This document shows, one piece after another, positions 9,141 to 16,411 of a stretch of 64,000 nucleotides of DNA (within the stretch, counting starts at the first letter, position 1; each line of letters begins with the position of its first letter). A program made the position numbers and the translations under genes. Under the pieces are notes generated by a model. The model made no database searches. It saw only the letters and a program-made list of their open reading frames with translations, and was not told where the DNA came from. The DNA lies in contig NZ_QMEM01000001.1 of assembly GCF_003390915.1 (NCBI RefSeq), forward strand, positions 248,001-312,000. The letters run 5' to 3'. This DNA comes from Lewinella sp. IMCC34183 (GTDB lineage Bacteria > Bacteroidota > Bacteroidia > Chitinophagales > Saprospiraceae).

Positions 9141-9154
9141 CGAATCGGGGCCTT
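9121..9154. terminator. Bidirectional terminator-like stem between tilS and the OmpA lipoprotein gene
   Basis: AAGGCCCCGAT (9121-9131) and ATCGGGGCCTT (9144-9154) form a perfect 11-bp stem with a 12-nt loop. The tilS stop codon lies in the loop, so the left arm is coding sequence. It separates two convergent genes. T-runs on either side are short, so efficiency is uncertain. Confidence 0.6.
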
Positions 9155-9173
9155 GGTAGTACCTGCCGGTGGA

Positions 9174-10070
9174 TTATTCCGGGATCCTATTGGGATCAAG
9201 CAGGTCGTAAAACTGGTTCAGCTTGGGAAGCAGGATGATGCGGGTGCGGCGGTTGGTCGAGCGATTCTCGGCGGTGGAGTTGTCCACCAGCTGATTGTAC
9301 TCGCCGCGGCCGGCCGCTACCAGACGGTTGGGATCTATGTCGTACTTGTTCTGCAGGGCCTTTACGACAGACGTGGCGCGGAGCACGGAGAGGTCCCAGT
9401 TATCCTTAACACAGGCAGAGTTGATGGGGACATTGTCGGTGTAGCCTTCCACCATGATCTCCAGCGAGGGGCGATCCTTGGCGATAGCGGCGATCTTGGC
9501 GAGCACTTCTCCGGCGCGGTCGGTGATCTGGTAGCTGCCGCTCTTGTAAAGCATCTTATCGGACAGGTTGATGTAGACCACGGTTTTGTCGACCTGGATG
9601 TTGACGTCCTCATCCTCGATGCCGTCGCGCAGTACGCTCTTCAGGTTTACGGCGAGGGCGAGGTTGATCGAGTCGGCCTTGGACTTGGCCGCCTGCAGGA
9701 GGCGGATGTACTGGTCCTTTCCTTCCAGCTGCTGGAGGGTGTTGCCGATGTTCTCGTTGGCACCCTGGCTGAGCACGGTGAGGTTACCCACTTGCTCGAG
9801 CTGGGCGTCGCGCTGCTTGCGGAGGTCGGCGATGGTTTCGTCGCGGTCCTGGGCGCGCTGCTGGGCGCTTTCCAGTTGCTGATTGATCTGCATCTCCCGG
9901 CGCTCGCATTCAGCGAGTTGCTGGGCGTAGCGGTTGATCTCCTGATCGCGCTGGGCGATCAGCTCGTCGCGGGAGGCCAGATCGGTCTGCAGCGATTCGT
10001 ATTTCTTCTTGCTGACACAGGACGAAAGGCCGATGAGCAGAAGTAAGAGTAAAGCAAAATTCTTATGCAT
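9174..10070 (-). CDS. OmpA-family lipoprotein with coiled coil
   Basis: A 298-residue outer-membrane-type lipoprotein. A lipoprotein signal ends in the lipobox LSSC (Cys about residue 18), followed by SKKKYESLQ. Residues about 20-130 are a long charged coiled coil (many Glu/Gln/Arg heptads). The C-terminal 120 residues are an OmpA-like peptidoglycan-binding domain: VVYINLSDKMLYKSGSY, the central VEGYTDNVPIN, the NWDLSVLRATSVVKAL helix, AAGRGEYNQ and the terminal NRSTNRRTRIIL. Such proteins tether the outer membrane to peptidoglycan. The frame is open upstream to 10187, but the ATG at 10070 places the signal peptide at the N terminus. Another protein of the same layout is at 42464. Confidence 0.92.
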   Translation of the reverse strand: MHKNFALLLLLLIGLSSCVSKKKYESLQTDLASRDELIAQRDQEINRYAQQLAECERREMQINQQLESAQQRAQDRDETIADLRKQRDAQLEQVGNLTVLSQGANENIGNTLQQLEGKDQYIRLLQAAKSKADSINLALAVNLKSVLRDGIEDEDVNIQVDKTVVYINLSDKMLYKSGSYQITDRAGEVLAKIAAIAKDRPSLEIMVEGYTDNVPINSACVKDNWDLSVLRATSVVKALQNKYDIDPNRLVAAGRGEYNQLVDNSTAENRSTNRRTRIILLPKLNQFYDLLDPNRIPE

Positions 10071-10213
10071 AATTAAGTAAGGTTGTGTAGACTTTCCGAA
10101 CCCACGTTCGGGAGCTTGCCATAAAACACCAGCCCCCGCACCATGTTCGCGCGACAAAGAAGACGGAAAGTTTACAATTTCCGGCACGTTGCGGCTAGAA
10201 ATTTAGGCCATTA

Positions 10214-11806
10214 CTAGAAAATGATGCAGGGTGCCCGCGCTACCCGGTCCCCGTCGCGGAGTTCCACCACGTAATACCCCGCCGGCAGCCGGGAAATATC
10301 GATGGTCACTCCTACTTCGTTGCCGGCAACCCGATCGGTCCGGGGACGCACCACCGCGTGCCCGGCCATATCGTATACGACCACGGCGGCCGTGGAGGAA
10401 AGCGCCGTGGCAGAGGTAAGCACGGTCATCCGGCCGTCGGAGGGATTCGGCACCACCGACAGCACCTCCAGCGGGCCCGTATCGCTGACGCAGCTAAAAA
10501 GTAGTACGTCGCGGGCGGCCGCGACGTCGAGCGAGCCCCCGGTGACCGTGCGGCCCGCCAGCGAGGGTCGGCTTACGGTTGATGCGAGCAGGGCGTCGCG
10601 CACCAGGCGGGCCGCGGCCGGGGGGTCCCGGTCCGTGAGTGCTGCAACCGCCGGGCAGGGCGTGGCGTACAGCAGGGCGACGGCGCCGGCCACGTAGGGG
10701 GCCGCGGCACTGGTACTTCCGAAGGGGGCGTAGCCGTTGTTCGGGCGGGTCGAGTAGCTGCCTTCCCCGGGAGCGGCCAGATCCACCACCGTGCGGCCGT
10801 AGCCCGCCGACGGGAACAGCCCGTCGGACACCCCGAGGTTGGTCACCGCGAGCAGGAACTCACTCGGGCAATCGGTGGGTACGTCGCCGATCGCGTCCAC
10901 GTCCTCCGCCACGTTCGATACGCTGGCTGCCGTCAGGATGCCCGCCGCCCCCAGCCGGTCGTACATGCCCCCCCACACCGGATAGTCGGAGCAGGTGGCC
11001 CCTTCGATGCCGAAGCTCGCATTGGTCACCACGACGAAGGCTCCGCGCCGTCCGGCGGATTCCCGAAAGGCGGTCCGTTGATCGATGATGTACTGGTATG
11101 CGGCGATGATATCGGCCACCGTGCTGATCTCCAGCAGCATGAGGCTGGCGTCCCAGTTGGCGCCGGTGACGCCGATCCCGTTGTTACCTACCGCCCCGAG
11201 CAGGCCGGCTACGGCCGTACCGTGGGGGTCGGCGTCGTAGCTCGCGGTATCGCCGATAAAGTTCCATCCGTGGAGGTCGTCCACATAGCCGTTGCCGTCG
11301 TTGTCGATGCCGTCACCCGCAACTTCCCCGGGGTTACGCCACAGATTGGCGACCAAGTCCTCGTGATCCGTAGCGAATCCCCCGTCGAGTACTGCCGTGA
11401 CGATGGGCACCCCGCCCGCGGTCCGGCCCCCGGTCTGCTTTTCCCATACTGTCTCAAAACCCGCGCGGCCGAAGTTTTCCTGCCGCGCGTAAAGGGGATC
11501 GTCGGGTACCGCCCGCCACGTCACCCGGTAATCGTACTGCAGGGCGCGTACGCCGGGGGCTACCCGCAGGCGTTGGTACGCCTTGGCGGCGGCGGCGCTG
11601 TCGGTGAAGTGCAGCAGGTCGATATCCGGAGCCAGTGCCCGTCGTTGAGCGTCACCCCGGGCTTTCTTTACCGGGGCCTCCGAAGTATAGGCGACAATCA
11701 GTCGGTCCGCCATTCGCTGGGCGCGAGCGCAGGTGCAAAGGGCCAGCGTTAGCAGCAACATCAACGGGTACCGTACCCGCAGGAAAAGAATACCTTCAGT
11801 ACGCAT
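10214..11806 (-). CDS. Secreted subtilisin-like serine protease (S8) with type IX secretion tail
   Basis: A 530-residue exported protease. After a hydrophobic signal segment (YPLMLLLTLALCTCARA) comes a short inhibitor-like propeptide, then the S8 catalytic domain with Asp141 in TAVLDGGFATDHEDL, His195 in DPHGTAVAG and Ser366 in STSAAAPYVAG; the usual GTS is STS here. A GDGIDNDGNGYVDD stretch is typical of Bacteroidota subtilases. The last 80 or so residues (from VLSVVPNPSDGRMTV to YYVVELRDGDRVARAP) match the Por secretion tail that routes proteins through the type IX system. The start at 11806 overlaps the 3' end of the ccmC-like gene by 11 bp, suggesting coupling; the open frame upstream of it is not needed. 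Confidence 0.92.
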   Translation of the reverse strand: MRTEGILFLRVRYPLMLLLTLALCTCARAQRMADRLIVAYTSEAPVKKARGDAQRRALAPDIDLLHFTDSAAAAKAYQRLRVAPGVRALQYDYRVTWRAVPDDPLYARQENFGRAGFETVWEKQTGGRTAGGVPIVTAVLDGGFATDHEDLVANLWRNPGEVAGDGIDNDGNGYVDDLHGWNFIGDTASYDADPHGTAVAGLLGAVGNNGIGVTGANWDASLMLLEISTVADIIAAYQYIIDQRTAFRESAGRRGAFVVVTNASFGIEGATCSDYPVWGGMYDRLGAAGILTAASVSNVAEDVDAIGDVPTDCPSEFLLAVTNLGVSDGLFPSAGYGRTVVDLAAPGEGSYSTRPNNGYAPFGSTSAAAPYVAGAVALLYATPCPAVAALTDRDPPAAARLVRDALLASTVSRPSLAGRTVTGGSLDVAAARDVLLFSCVSDTGPLEVLSVVPNPSDGRMTVLTSATALSSTAAVVVYDMAGHAVVRPRTDRVAGNEVGVTIDISRLPAGYYVVELRDGDRVARAPCIIF

Positions 11807-12947
11807 CGCTCCGGCGTAGCAGCCGCTCCGAGGCGACCCGCGCGCGGTAGGCCACGCCCGCCATCCAGCCACCGAAGAGCGTCCACCCAATGATGGTGGG
11901 GTAAAACACCATCCGCATGGTGCTGTCGAGGTCCTCCCCGCCCATGGCCGGGTTGCCCTCGGCTCCCGGGTGCAGGCTGGTCGCCGACATGCGCGGCAGA
12001 ATGTAGATCAGCGGGATGAGGCAGGCGAAGGCGAAAATGTTGTACACCGCCCCCAGCCGGGCGCGCCGTTCGGGATCCGGGAAGGCGGCCCGCAGTACGA
12101 AGTAGCCGGCGTAGATCAGCAGGGCGATCAGGGTGGTGAACTGCTTGATGTCCCAGTTCCACCAGCTGCCCCAGGTGTACTTGGCCCAGACCGCTCCGGT
12201 GAGCAGGCCGAGAACGCCGAACAGCATACCGACGCCGGTGAAGACCAGCGACCAGTGGTCCGCCCGTTCCATAGCGGTAAGGTTACGGAGGTCGGTATAG
12301 TCGGTGACCGTCCCCCCCTCCTGCGCCGACTTGCGGCGCAGGTACTTCACCGCGTACACTACCGCCGCGATGAACAGGAACATCATGGCGAACCAGAGGC
12401 TTACGTGGAAGTAGGTGTTGCGGATCGTCTCCGCTAGCAGGCTGCGGTACGGGAAGGTCATGCCCGGGTGGGCCGTCAGGTCTCCGGCCTGCATGGCGCC
12501 GATGGTCCAGGCTTCGGCCAGGGCCGCGGGGTCGGCAGGGGTCGTTTCCTGCCGCAGGATCACCGCATCCGGTGAGACGAAAGCACCGGTCACCGGTCCG
12601 CTCAGGATGAGTGAAAGCTTCTTGTTCTCCGGCTGGTCGGCGGGCAGCCCGTCGGGCACGTCGAAGGTGACGTCGGCGCGACGATCGTCGACCACTCGAA
12701 CGGAGGTCGCCCGCAGGGCGTATCCGTCTCCGTAGTTAAGCCAGGCCCGCAGCTCGCCGGCGTCGTCGGTAAAGGACGTATTATAGCCGAGCACCCGAAA
12801 GGTGTTGGCCTCCGCGAAGGTAGCGGCGTTGGGGCTGACGCTAAGCAGGTTGGGCTTGAGCGGCACGGTCAGGCCGGCGATCAGCGCATAGACGAGAATA
12901 AGGACGGAGAGCAGTTTCCACCAGTGCTGACGCATCAGTTTTTCCAT
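11796..12947 (-). CDS. ccmC: CcmC/CcsA-type haem exporter for cytochrome c maturation
   Basis: A 383-residue inner-membrane protein. It has an N-terminal membrane segment (LLSVLILVYALIAGL), a periplasmic insert of about 150 residues, then several membrane helices containing the haem-handling tryptophan motif WGSWWNWD with conserved surroundings (AVWAKYTWG, KQFTTLIALLIYAGYF). That motif defines the CcmC/CcmF/CcsA superfamily, which passes haem across the membrane for attachment to c-type cytochromes. The architecture fits the extended CcmC of Bacteroidota; CcsA remains possible. The other ccm genes are not in this window; the downstream neighbour is an unrelated subtilase overlapping by 11 bp. 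The ATG lies 4 nt after a TACCTTTG box. Confidence 0.85.
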   Translation of the reverse strand: MEKLMRQHWWKLLSVLILVYALIAGLTVPLKPNLLSVSPNAATFAEANTFRVLGYNTSFTDDAGELRAWLNYGDGYALRATSVRVVDDRRADVTFDVPDGLPADQPENKKLSLILSGPVTGAFVSPDAVILRQETTPADPAALAEAWTIGAMQAGDLTAHPGMTFPYRSLLAETIRNTYFHVSLWFAMMFLFIAAVVYAVKYLRRKSAQEGGTVTDYTDLRNLTAMERADHWSLVFTGVGMLFGVLGLLTGAVWAKYTWGSWWNWDIKQFTTLIALLIYAGYFVLRAAFPDPERRARLGAVYNIFAFACLIPLIYILPRMSATSLHPGAEGNPAMGGEDLDSTMRMVFYPTIIGWTLFGGWMAGVAYRARVASERLLRRSDAY

Positions 12948-12951
12948 GCGC

Positions 12952-12959
12952 CAAAGGTA
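12952..12959 (-). promoter_or_regulatory. Perfect TACCTTTG -10 element 4 nt before the ccmC start
   Basis: Read on the minus strand this is an exact TAnnTTTG element. Four bases (GCGC) separate it from the ATG at 12947. With the usual 4-7 nt distance to the start point, the mRNA would begin at the initiation codon. Confidence 0.5.
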
Positions 12960-13099
12960 CGACTAGCGGGCAAGGCGACGGAGCCTGGCCGCGACACGCC
13001 GTGAAATCCGACACCCCGGTGATGCAACGATTAGGATTTGGGTAACAAACCAAGATCGCCGGCGCACCGTTTTACCTGCGAACCTCCAACTCCCGCCCC

Positions 13100-13654
13100 A
13101 TGTCCCAGCAGCTCACCAACGGAACCATCCTCCTCGCGGAACCCTTCATGCTCGACCAGAATTTCAAGCGCAGTACCGTGCTCCTCGTCGAGCACAATGC
13201 TGAAGGAAGTCTTGGCTTCATCATGAACCGCCGCGTCAGCATGCGCGTCGACGAACTGGTCAAGGACTTCCCCGAATTCGACGCACCGGTGTACTTCGGT
13301 GGCCCGGTGGGCACCGATACCGTACACTACCTCCACCGCAAGGGCGACCTGCTGGAGGGCAGCGACGAGGTGACCCGCGGCATCTACTGGGGTGGCAACT
13401 ACCAGCAGCTGCGCGCGCTGATCGACCAGAAAGTCATCACGCCCGGCGACATCCGTTTTTTCGTGGGCTACAGCGGGTGGTCCGAGCAGCAGCTACAGGA
13501 GGAACTCAATTCCGGCAGCTGGGTCACCGCCCGCATGGATCCCAATTACCTCTTCAATAGCGACCCGGATGCCCTCTGGGCTCAGGTCATGGAGAACAAG
13601 GGCAACACCTTCGGAGTCATCGCCACCATGAGCGAGGGGGCCAACTTCAACTAG
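13100..13654 (+). CDS. YqgE/AlgH family protein (UPF0301)
   Basis: A 184-residue soluble protein of the YqgE/AlgH family, with the typical opening NGTILLAEPFMLDQNFKRS, then VLLVEHNAEGSLGFIMNR, the YFGGPVG segment and FVGYSGWSEQQLQEEL. Length matches the family. The biochemical role is not established; AlgH was named from effects on alginate regulation in Pseudomonas. The gene is monocistronic here: 50 bp separate it from the next gene, which appears to have its own promoter. Confidence 0.93.
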   Translation: MSQQLTNGTILLAEPFMLDQNFKRSTVLLVEHNAEGSLGFIMNRRVSMRVDELVKDFPEFDAPVYFGGPVGTDTVHYLHRKGDLLEGSDEVTRGIYWGGNYQQLRALIDQKVITPGDIRFFVGYSGWSEQQLQEELNSGSWVTARMDPNYLFNSDPDALWAQVMENKGNTFGVIATMSEGANFN

Positions 13655-13692
13655 GCGCTTGCCCCTCCCCGCTACCAAACTAGTGGCGGCCT

Positions 13693-13700
13693 TACCTTTG
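13693..13700 (+). promoter_or_regulatory. Perfect TACCTTTG -10 element 4 nt before the 13705 start
   Basis: Exact TAnnTTTG octamer followed by CGGT and then the ATG. The same 4-nt gap is seen at ccmC and rmuC. I saw no -33 TTG at the standard distance. Confidence 0.5.
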
Positions 13701-13704
13701 CGGT

Positions 13705-14703
13705 ATGCACTCCGTCGTACTTACCGCTCTCCGCTCGCTCCTCATGGAAGAAGGCCGTGTCTGCCTTCCCGGCCTGGGCACCCTCTTGGTCGTAGAGCAG
13801 CCCGCGCTGGTCAGCCTGATTGAAGGCAAAGCCTCGGCCCCGGCGGCCCGCGTCGGCTTCAACGCCAACCTGGTGGTCGACGACGGACGCCTCCTGCGGG
13901 AGGTTGACCGGGACGCCCTCGAAAGTTTCCTGCAACAGACCAACCAGAGCCTGGATGCTGGCCGTACCGTGTCGCTCGAGGGGATCGGCAAACTGTACCG
14001 GCAGCCCGACGGCGAGCTGCGCTTCTCCGGTTCCGGGGAAAATTTTCGTATGGAAAGCTTTGGACTGCCGGCCATTCCGGTTCGCCCGATCGTACGCAAG
14101 GAAAAGCCGAATCCGGACGCCCCCAAGCCCGATCCGGTGCCGGTACGGAAGATGAAGGAGTCGAAGCTGGGCCGCCGTTACGGCGGCTACGCCTGGTACG
14201 CTGCCGCCGGCCTCGGCGTGCTGGCGGTCATCTTTCTGCTCTTTCGCCTGGCCGGCACCCTGAGTTCGGAACTGTCAACTGAGGCCCGGGACCGGGCCGA
14301 AGTCCCCCGCGAACGCCTCAACGTCTCTCCCTCCCGGCCGGAGCGCCGGCGCGAACCGGCGGTAGATGCCGGAGAGGTATCGCCCGCCCCGCCACCGCGC
14401 CTCAACACCGCACCCCTGACCGAAACCGCACCCGCGGCAGCTGCCACTACCGAGAACAACGTCGCCGTCATTGCCATCGGCCTGTTCGGACGGCAGCGAA
14501 ACGTGGATAAGCAAACGCGGCGGCTGGAGGAAGCGGGCTACACGCCCTACACCGACCGGGAAGGCCGTAACACCCGCGTGGGCGTACAGGTGGAGTACAC
14601 CGATGAGGCGGAGTTGCGACGCGTGCTGCGGGAAGTGCAGGCCAGGTATACCGAAGATGCCTACGTGATGCGCGTGAACGGCGAGGAGCGGCGGCCCCAA
14701 TAA
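13705..14703 (+). CDS. HU-CCDC81 and SPOR domain envelope protein
   Basis: A 332-residue protein found typically in Bacteroidota. Residues 1-120 are a tandem HU-like (HU-CCDC81) region: LRSLLMEEGRVCLPGLGTL, then DGRTVSLEGIGKLYR-type sequence. A single membrane helix lies at about residues 172-192 (YAAAGLGVLAVIFLLFRLAG), followed by a Pro/Ala/Glu-rich linker and a C-terminal SPOR domain of about 75 residues (VAVIAIGLFGRQRNVDKQ to AYVMRV). SPOR domains bind denuded septal peptidoglycan, so a role at the division site is likely; what the cytoplasmic HU-like domain binds is unknown. The stop codon is immediately followed by a terminator that works on the opposite strand. Confidence 0.88.
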   Translation: MHSVVLTALRSLLMEEGRVCLPGLGTLLVVEQPALVSLIEGKASAPAARVGFNANLVVDDGRLLREVDRDALESFLQQTNQSLDAGRTVSLEGIGKLYRQPDGELRFSGSGENFRMESFGLPAIPVRPIVRKEKPNPDAPKPDPVPVRKMKESKLGRRYGGYAWYAAAGLGVLAVIFLLFRLAGTLSSELSTEARDRAEVPRERLNVSPSRPERRREPAVDAGEVSPAPPPRLNTAPLTETAPAAAATTENNVAVIAIGLFGRQRNVDKQTRRLEEAGYTPYTDREGRNTRVGVQVEYTDEAELRRVLREVQARYTEDAYVMRVNGEERRPQ

Positions 14704-14734
14704 AAAAGGCCCCGATCCGGTGAAGGATCGAGGC
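14702..14734 (-). terminator. Rho-independent terminator for the tRNA-Leu transcript
   Basis: GGCCCCGATCC (14708-14718) pairs with GGATCGAGGCC (14724-14734) with one mismatch and a 5-nt loop. Read on the minus strand the stem is followed by six T (14707 down to 14702). It ends the leftward tRNA transcript just inside the stop codon of the convergent SPOR gene. Confidence 0.8.
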
Positions 14735-14757
14735 CAAGCAGAACTTAGGAAGCTCTG

Positions 14758-14841
14758 TGCCGGAGGGGGGAGTCGAACCCCCACGCTCGTAAAAGCACAC
14801 GCCTCTGAAACGTGCGTGTCTACCAGTTTCACCACTCCGGC
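14758..14841 (-). tRNA. tRNA-Leu (anticodon CAG)
   Basis: Read on the minus strand it folds as a class II tRNA: acceptor GCCGGAG pairs perfectly with CTCCGGC, discriminator A, D-arm with GTGAAACTGGTAGACACG, anticodon stem around the loop TTCAGAG (anticodon CAG), a long variable arm, and a GGGGG TTCGACTC CCCCC T-arm. The 3' CCA is not encoded. It is the second of two tRNA-Leu genes on the same strand and is followed by a terminator. Confidence 0.96.
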
Positions 14842-14886
14842 GAAGTAACGGGCCGCAAAGATAGACGTCCCGGTTTTATTTCCAAC

Positions 14887-14919
14887 TCTTCAGGCAATCT
14901 TTTTTGCCCTTTCTGAAGA
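14887..14919 (-). other. Stem-loop between the two tRNA-Leu genes
   Basis: TCTTCAGGCAA and TTGCC with TGAAGA form an interrupted stem around a T-rich loop, with an asymmetric bulge of five bases. It lies in the 80-nt spacer of the likely dicistronic tRNA precursor, where a processing hairpin or partial terminator would be plausible. Function is inferred only. Confidence 0.35.
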
Positions 14920-14921
14920 AG

Positions 14922-15003
14922 TACCGCCAGTGGGAATCGAACCCACACTCCCGGAGGAACTGGATTTTGAATCCAGCGCGTCTACCAATTCCGCCATGGC
15001 GGC
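14922..15003 (-). tRNA. tRNA-Leu (anticodon CAA)
   Basis: On the minus strand: acceptor GCCGCCA pairs with TGGCGGT (first pair G-U), discriminator A, D-arm GCGGAATTGGTAGACGCG, anticodon stem CTGGA/TCCAG around loop TTCAAAA (anticodon CAA), long variable arm with TTCCTCCGGGA, and a T-arm GTGGGTTCGATTCCCAC. No encoded CCA. It reads UUG and lies 41 nt downstream of rimO, possibly on the same transcript. Confidence 0.96.
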
Positions 15004-15044
15004 AGGTACCTTTCAGTGCGGGGGCAAACATACTGGTTGCCCGC

Positions 15045-16358
15045 TTACTCCGCAACCAGTTCCGCGATTAAATCGTATTCGGTAGCCGAAACTACGCGGG
15101 CCGTAACCATATCACCGGTCCGTAAATAGGCGGCCGTGGCCGGAAGGTGCACTTCGTTGTCGACATCGGGGCTATCGTACTCGCTGCGACCGACGTAGTG
15201 GTCCCCGTCGTTACGATCGATCAGGACCCGGAGTACTTCACCGATGCGGGCCTGGTTGAGTTCGAGACTGATATCCCGTTGCAGGTCCATCAGTCGTTCG
15301 GCGCGTTCGGCCTTGACGGCGGCCGGCACGTCGTCCTCCACGTCGTAGGCCCGGGTGTCTTCCTCGTGGGAGTACTGGAATACCCCCAGCCGCTCGAAGC
15401 GCATCTCGCGGACGAAGTCACACATCTCCTCGAATTCTTCCTCGGTCTCACCGGGGTAACCGACGAGAAAGGTGGTCCGGATCGCGATGCCGGGTACGCG
15501 CTCCCGGGCGAAGCGGATCAGGTCGGTGGTTTCCTGACGGGTCACCTGCCGGCGCATGCGCTGCAGCACCGCGTCGGATCCGTGCTGGAGGGGGATGTCC
15601 AGGTAGTTGCAGACCTTGGGCTGCTCGGCCATCACGTCAAAAATTTCGCGCGGGAACTTCGAGGGGTAGGCGTAGTGCAGCCGGATCCATTCGATGCCCT
15701 CGACCTTCGCCAGGGCTTCCAGCAGGGTCGGCAGCGTGCGGCGCTTGTAGAGGTCAAGCCCGTAGTAGGTAAGCTCCTGGGCGATCAGCATCAGCTCCTT
15801 CACGCCGTTGCGGGCGAAATTCTCGGCCTGCCGTACGAGTTCCTCGATGGGCCGGCTGACGTGATCGCCGCGCATGAGGGGGATCGCGCAGAAGGAGCAG
15901 GTGCGGTTGCACCCTTCGCTGATCTTCAGGTAGGCGTAGTGCTCCGGGGTGGTGATGAAGCGTTCCCCGATAAGGTCGTGCTTGTAGTCGGCCTCCAGGC
16001 GGGCCAGCAAGCCCGGCAGCTCCATGGTGCCGAAGAAGTCGTCGACCTCCGGGATCTCCTCCTCCAGGTTGTCCTTGTAGCGCTGGCTGAGGCAACCGGT
16101 TACGTACAGCCGGTCGATCTCGCCGCGGGATTTCCGATCGGCGTAGTCCAGGATAGTATTGACGCTCTCTTCCTTGGCCAGGTCGATAAACCCGCAGGTA
16201 TTGACGATGACGATATTAGCCGCATCGTTGCTGTCGTGGCGGACCTCGTAGTCGTTGGCCTGCAGCTGGGTGATGAGGTTCTCCGAGTCCACGAGGTTTT
16301 TGGAGCAACCGAGGGTAATGACGTTGACCTTGTCGGGTCTCAGCGTTCTGGTTTTCAT
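15045..16358 (-). CDS. rimO: Ribosomal protein S12 methylthiotransferase RimO
   Basis: A 437-residue radical-SAM enzyme that adds a methylthio group to a conserved Asp of ribosomal protein S12. The N-terminal UPF0004 domain has the RimO-type GCSKNLVDSEN (Cys18), VNTCGFIDLAKEES and VTGCLSQRY, supplying three cysteines for the auxiliary 4Fe-4S cluster. The radical-SAM CxxxCxxC is in EGCNRTCSFCAIP. A C-terminal TRAM domain ends the protein (RVLIDRNDGDHYVGRSEYDSPDVD onward). The GCSKN signature and size separate it from MiaB. It is preceded by a perfect TACCTTTG box and followed by two tRNA-Leu genes on the same strand. Confidence 0.97.
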   Translation of the reverse strand: MKTRTLRPDKVNVITLGCSKNLVDSENLITQLQANDYEVRHDSNDAANIVIVNTCGFIDLAKEESVNTILDYADRKSRGEIDRLYVTGCLSQRYKDNLEEEIPEVDDFFGTMELPGLLARLEADYKHDLIGERFITTPEHYAYLKISEGCNRTCSFCAIPLMRGDHVSRPIEELVRQAENFARNGVKELMLIAQELTYYGLDLYKRRTLPTLLEALAKVEGIEWIRLHYAYPSKFPREIFDVMAEQPKVCNYLDIPLQHGSDAVLQRMRRQVTRQETTDLIRFARERVPGIAIRTTFLVGYPGETEEEFEEMCDFVREMRFERLGVFQYSHEEDTRAYDVEDDVPAAVKAERAERLMDLQRDISLELNQARIGEVLRVLIDRNDGDHYVGRSEYDSPDVDNEVHLPATAAYLRTGDMVTARVVSATEYDLIAELVAE

Positions 16359-16378
16359 ACGCTTGCGCTTAAGGGGCG

Positions 16379-16386
16379 CAAAGGTA
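16379..16386 (-). promoter_or_regulatory. Perfect TACCTTTG -10 element for rimO
   Basis: On the minus strand an exact TAnnTTTG octamer, 20 nt before the rimO ATG. Unlike several neighbours this leaves room for a short 5' leader. Confidence 0.5.
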
Positions 16387-16411
16387 CGGAAAGCTGACCG
16401 GCCCTACCCCA

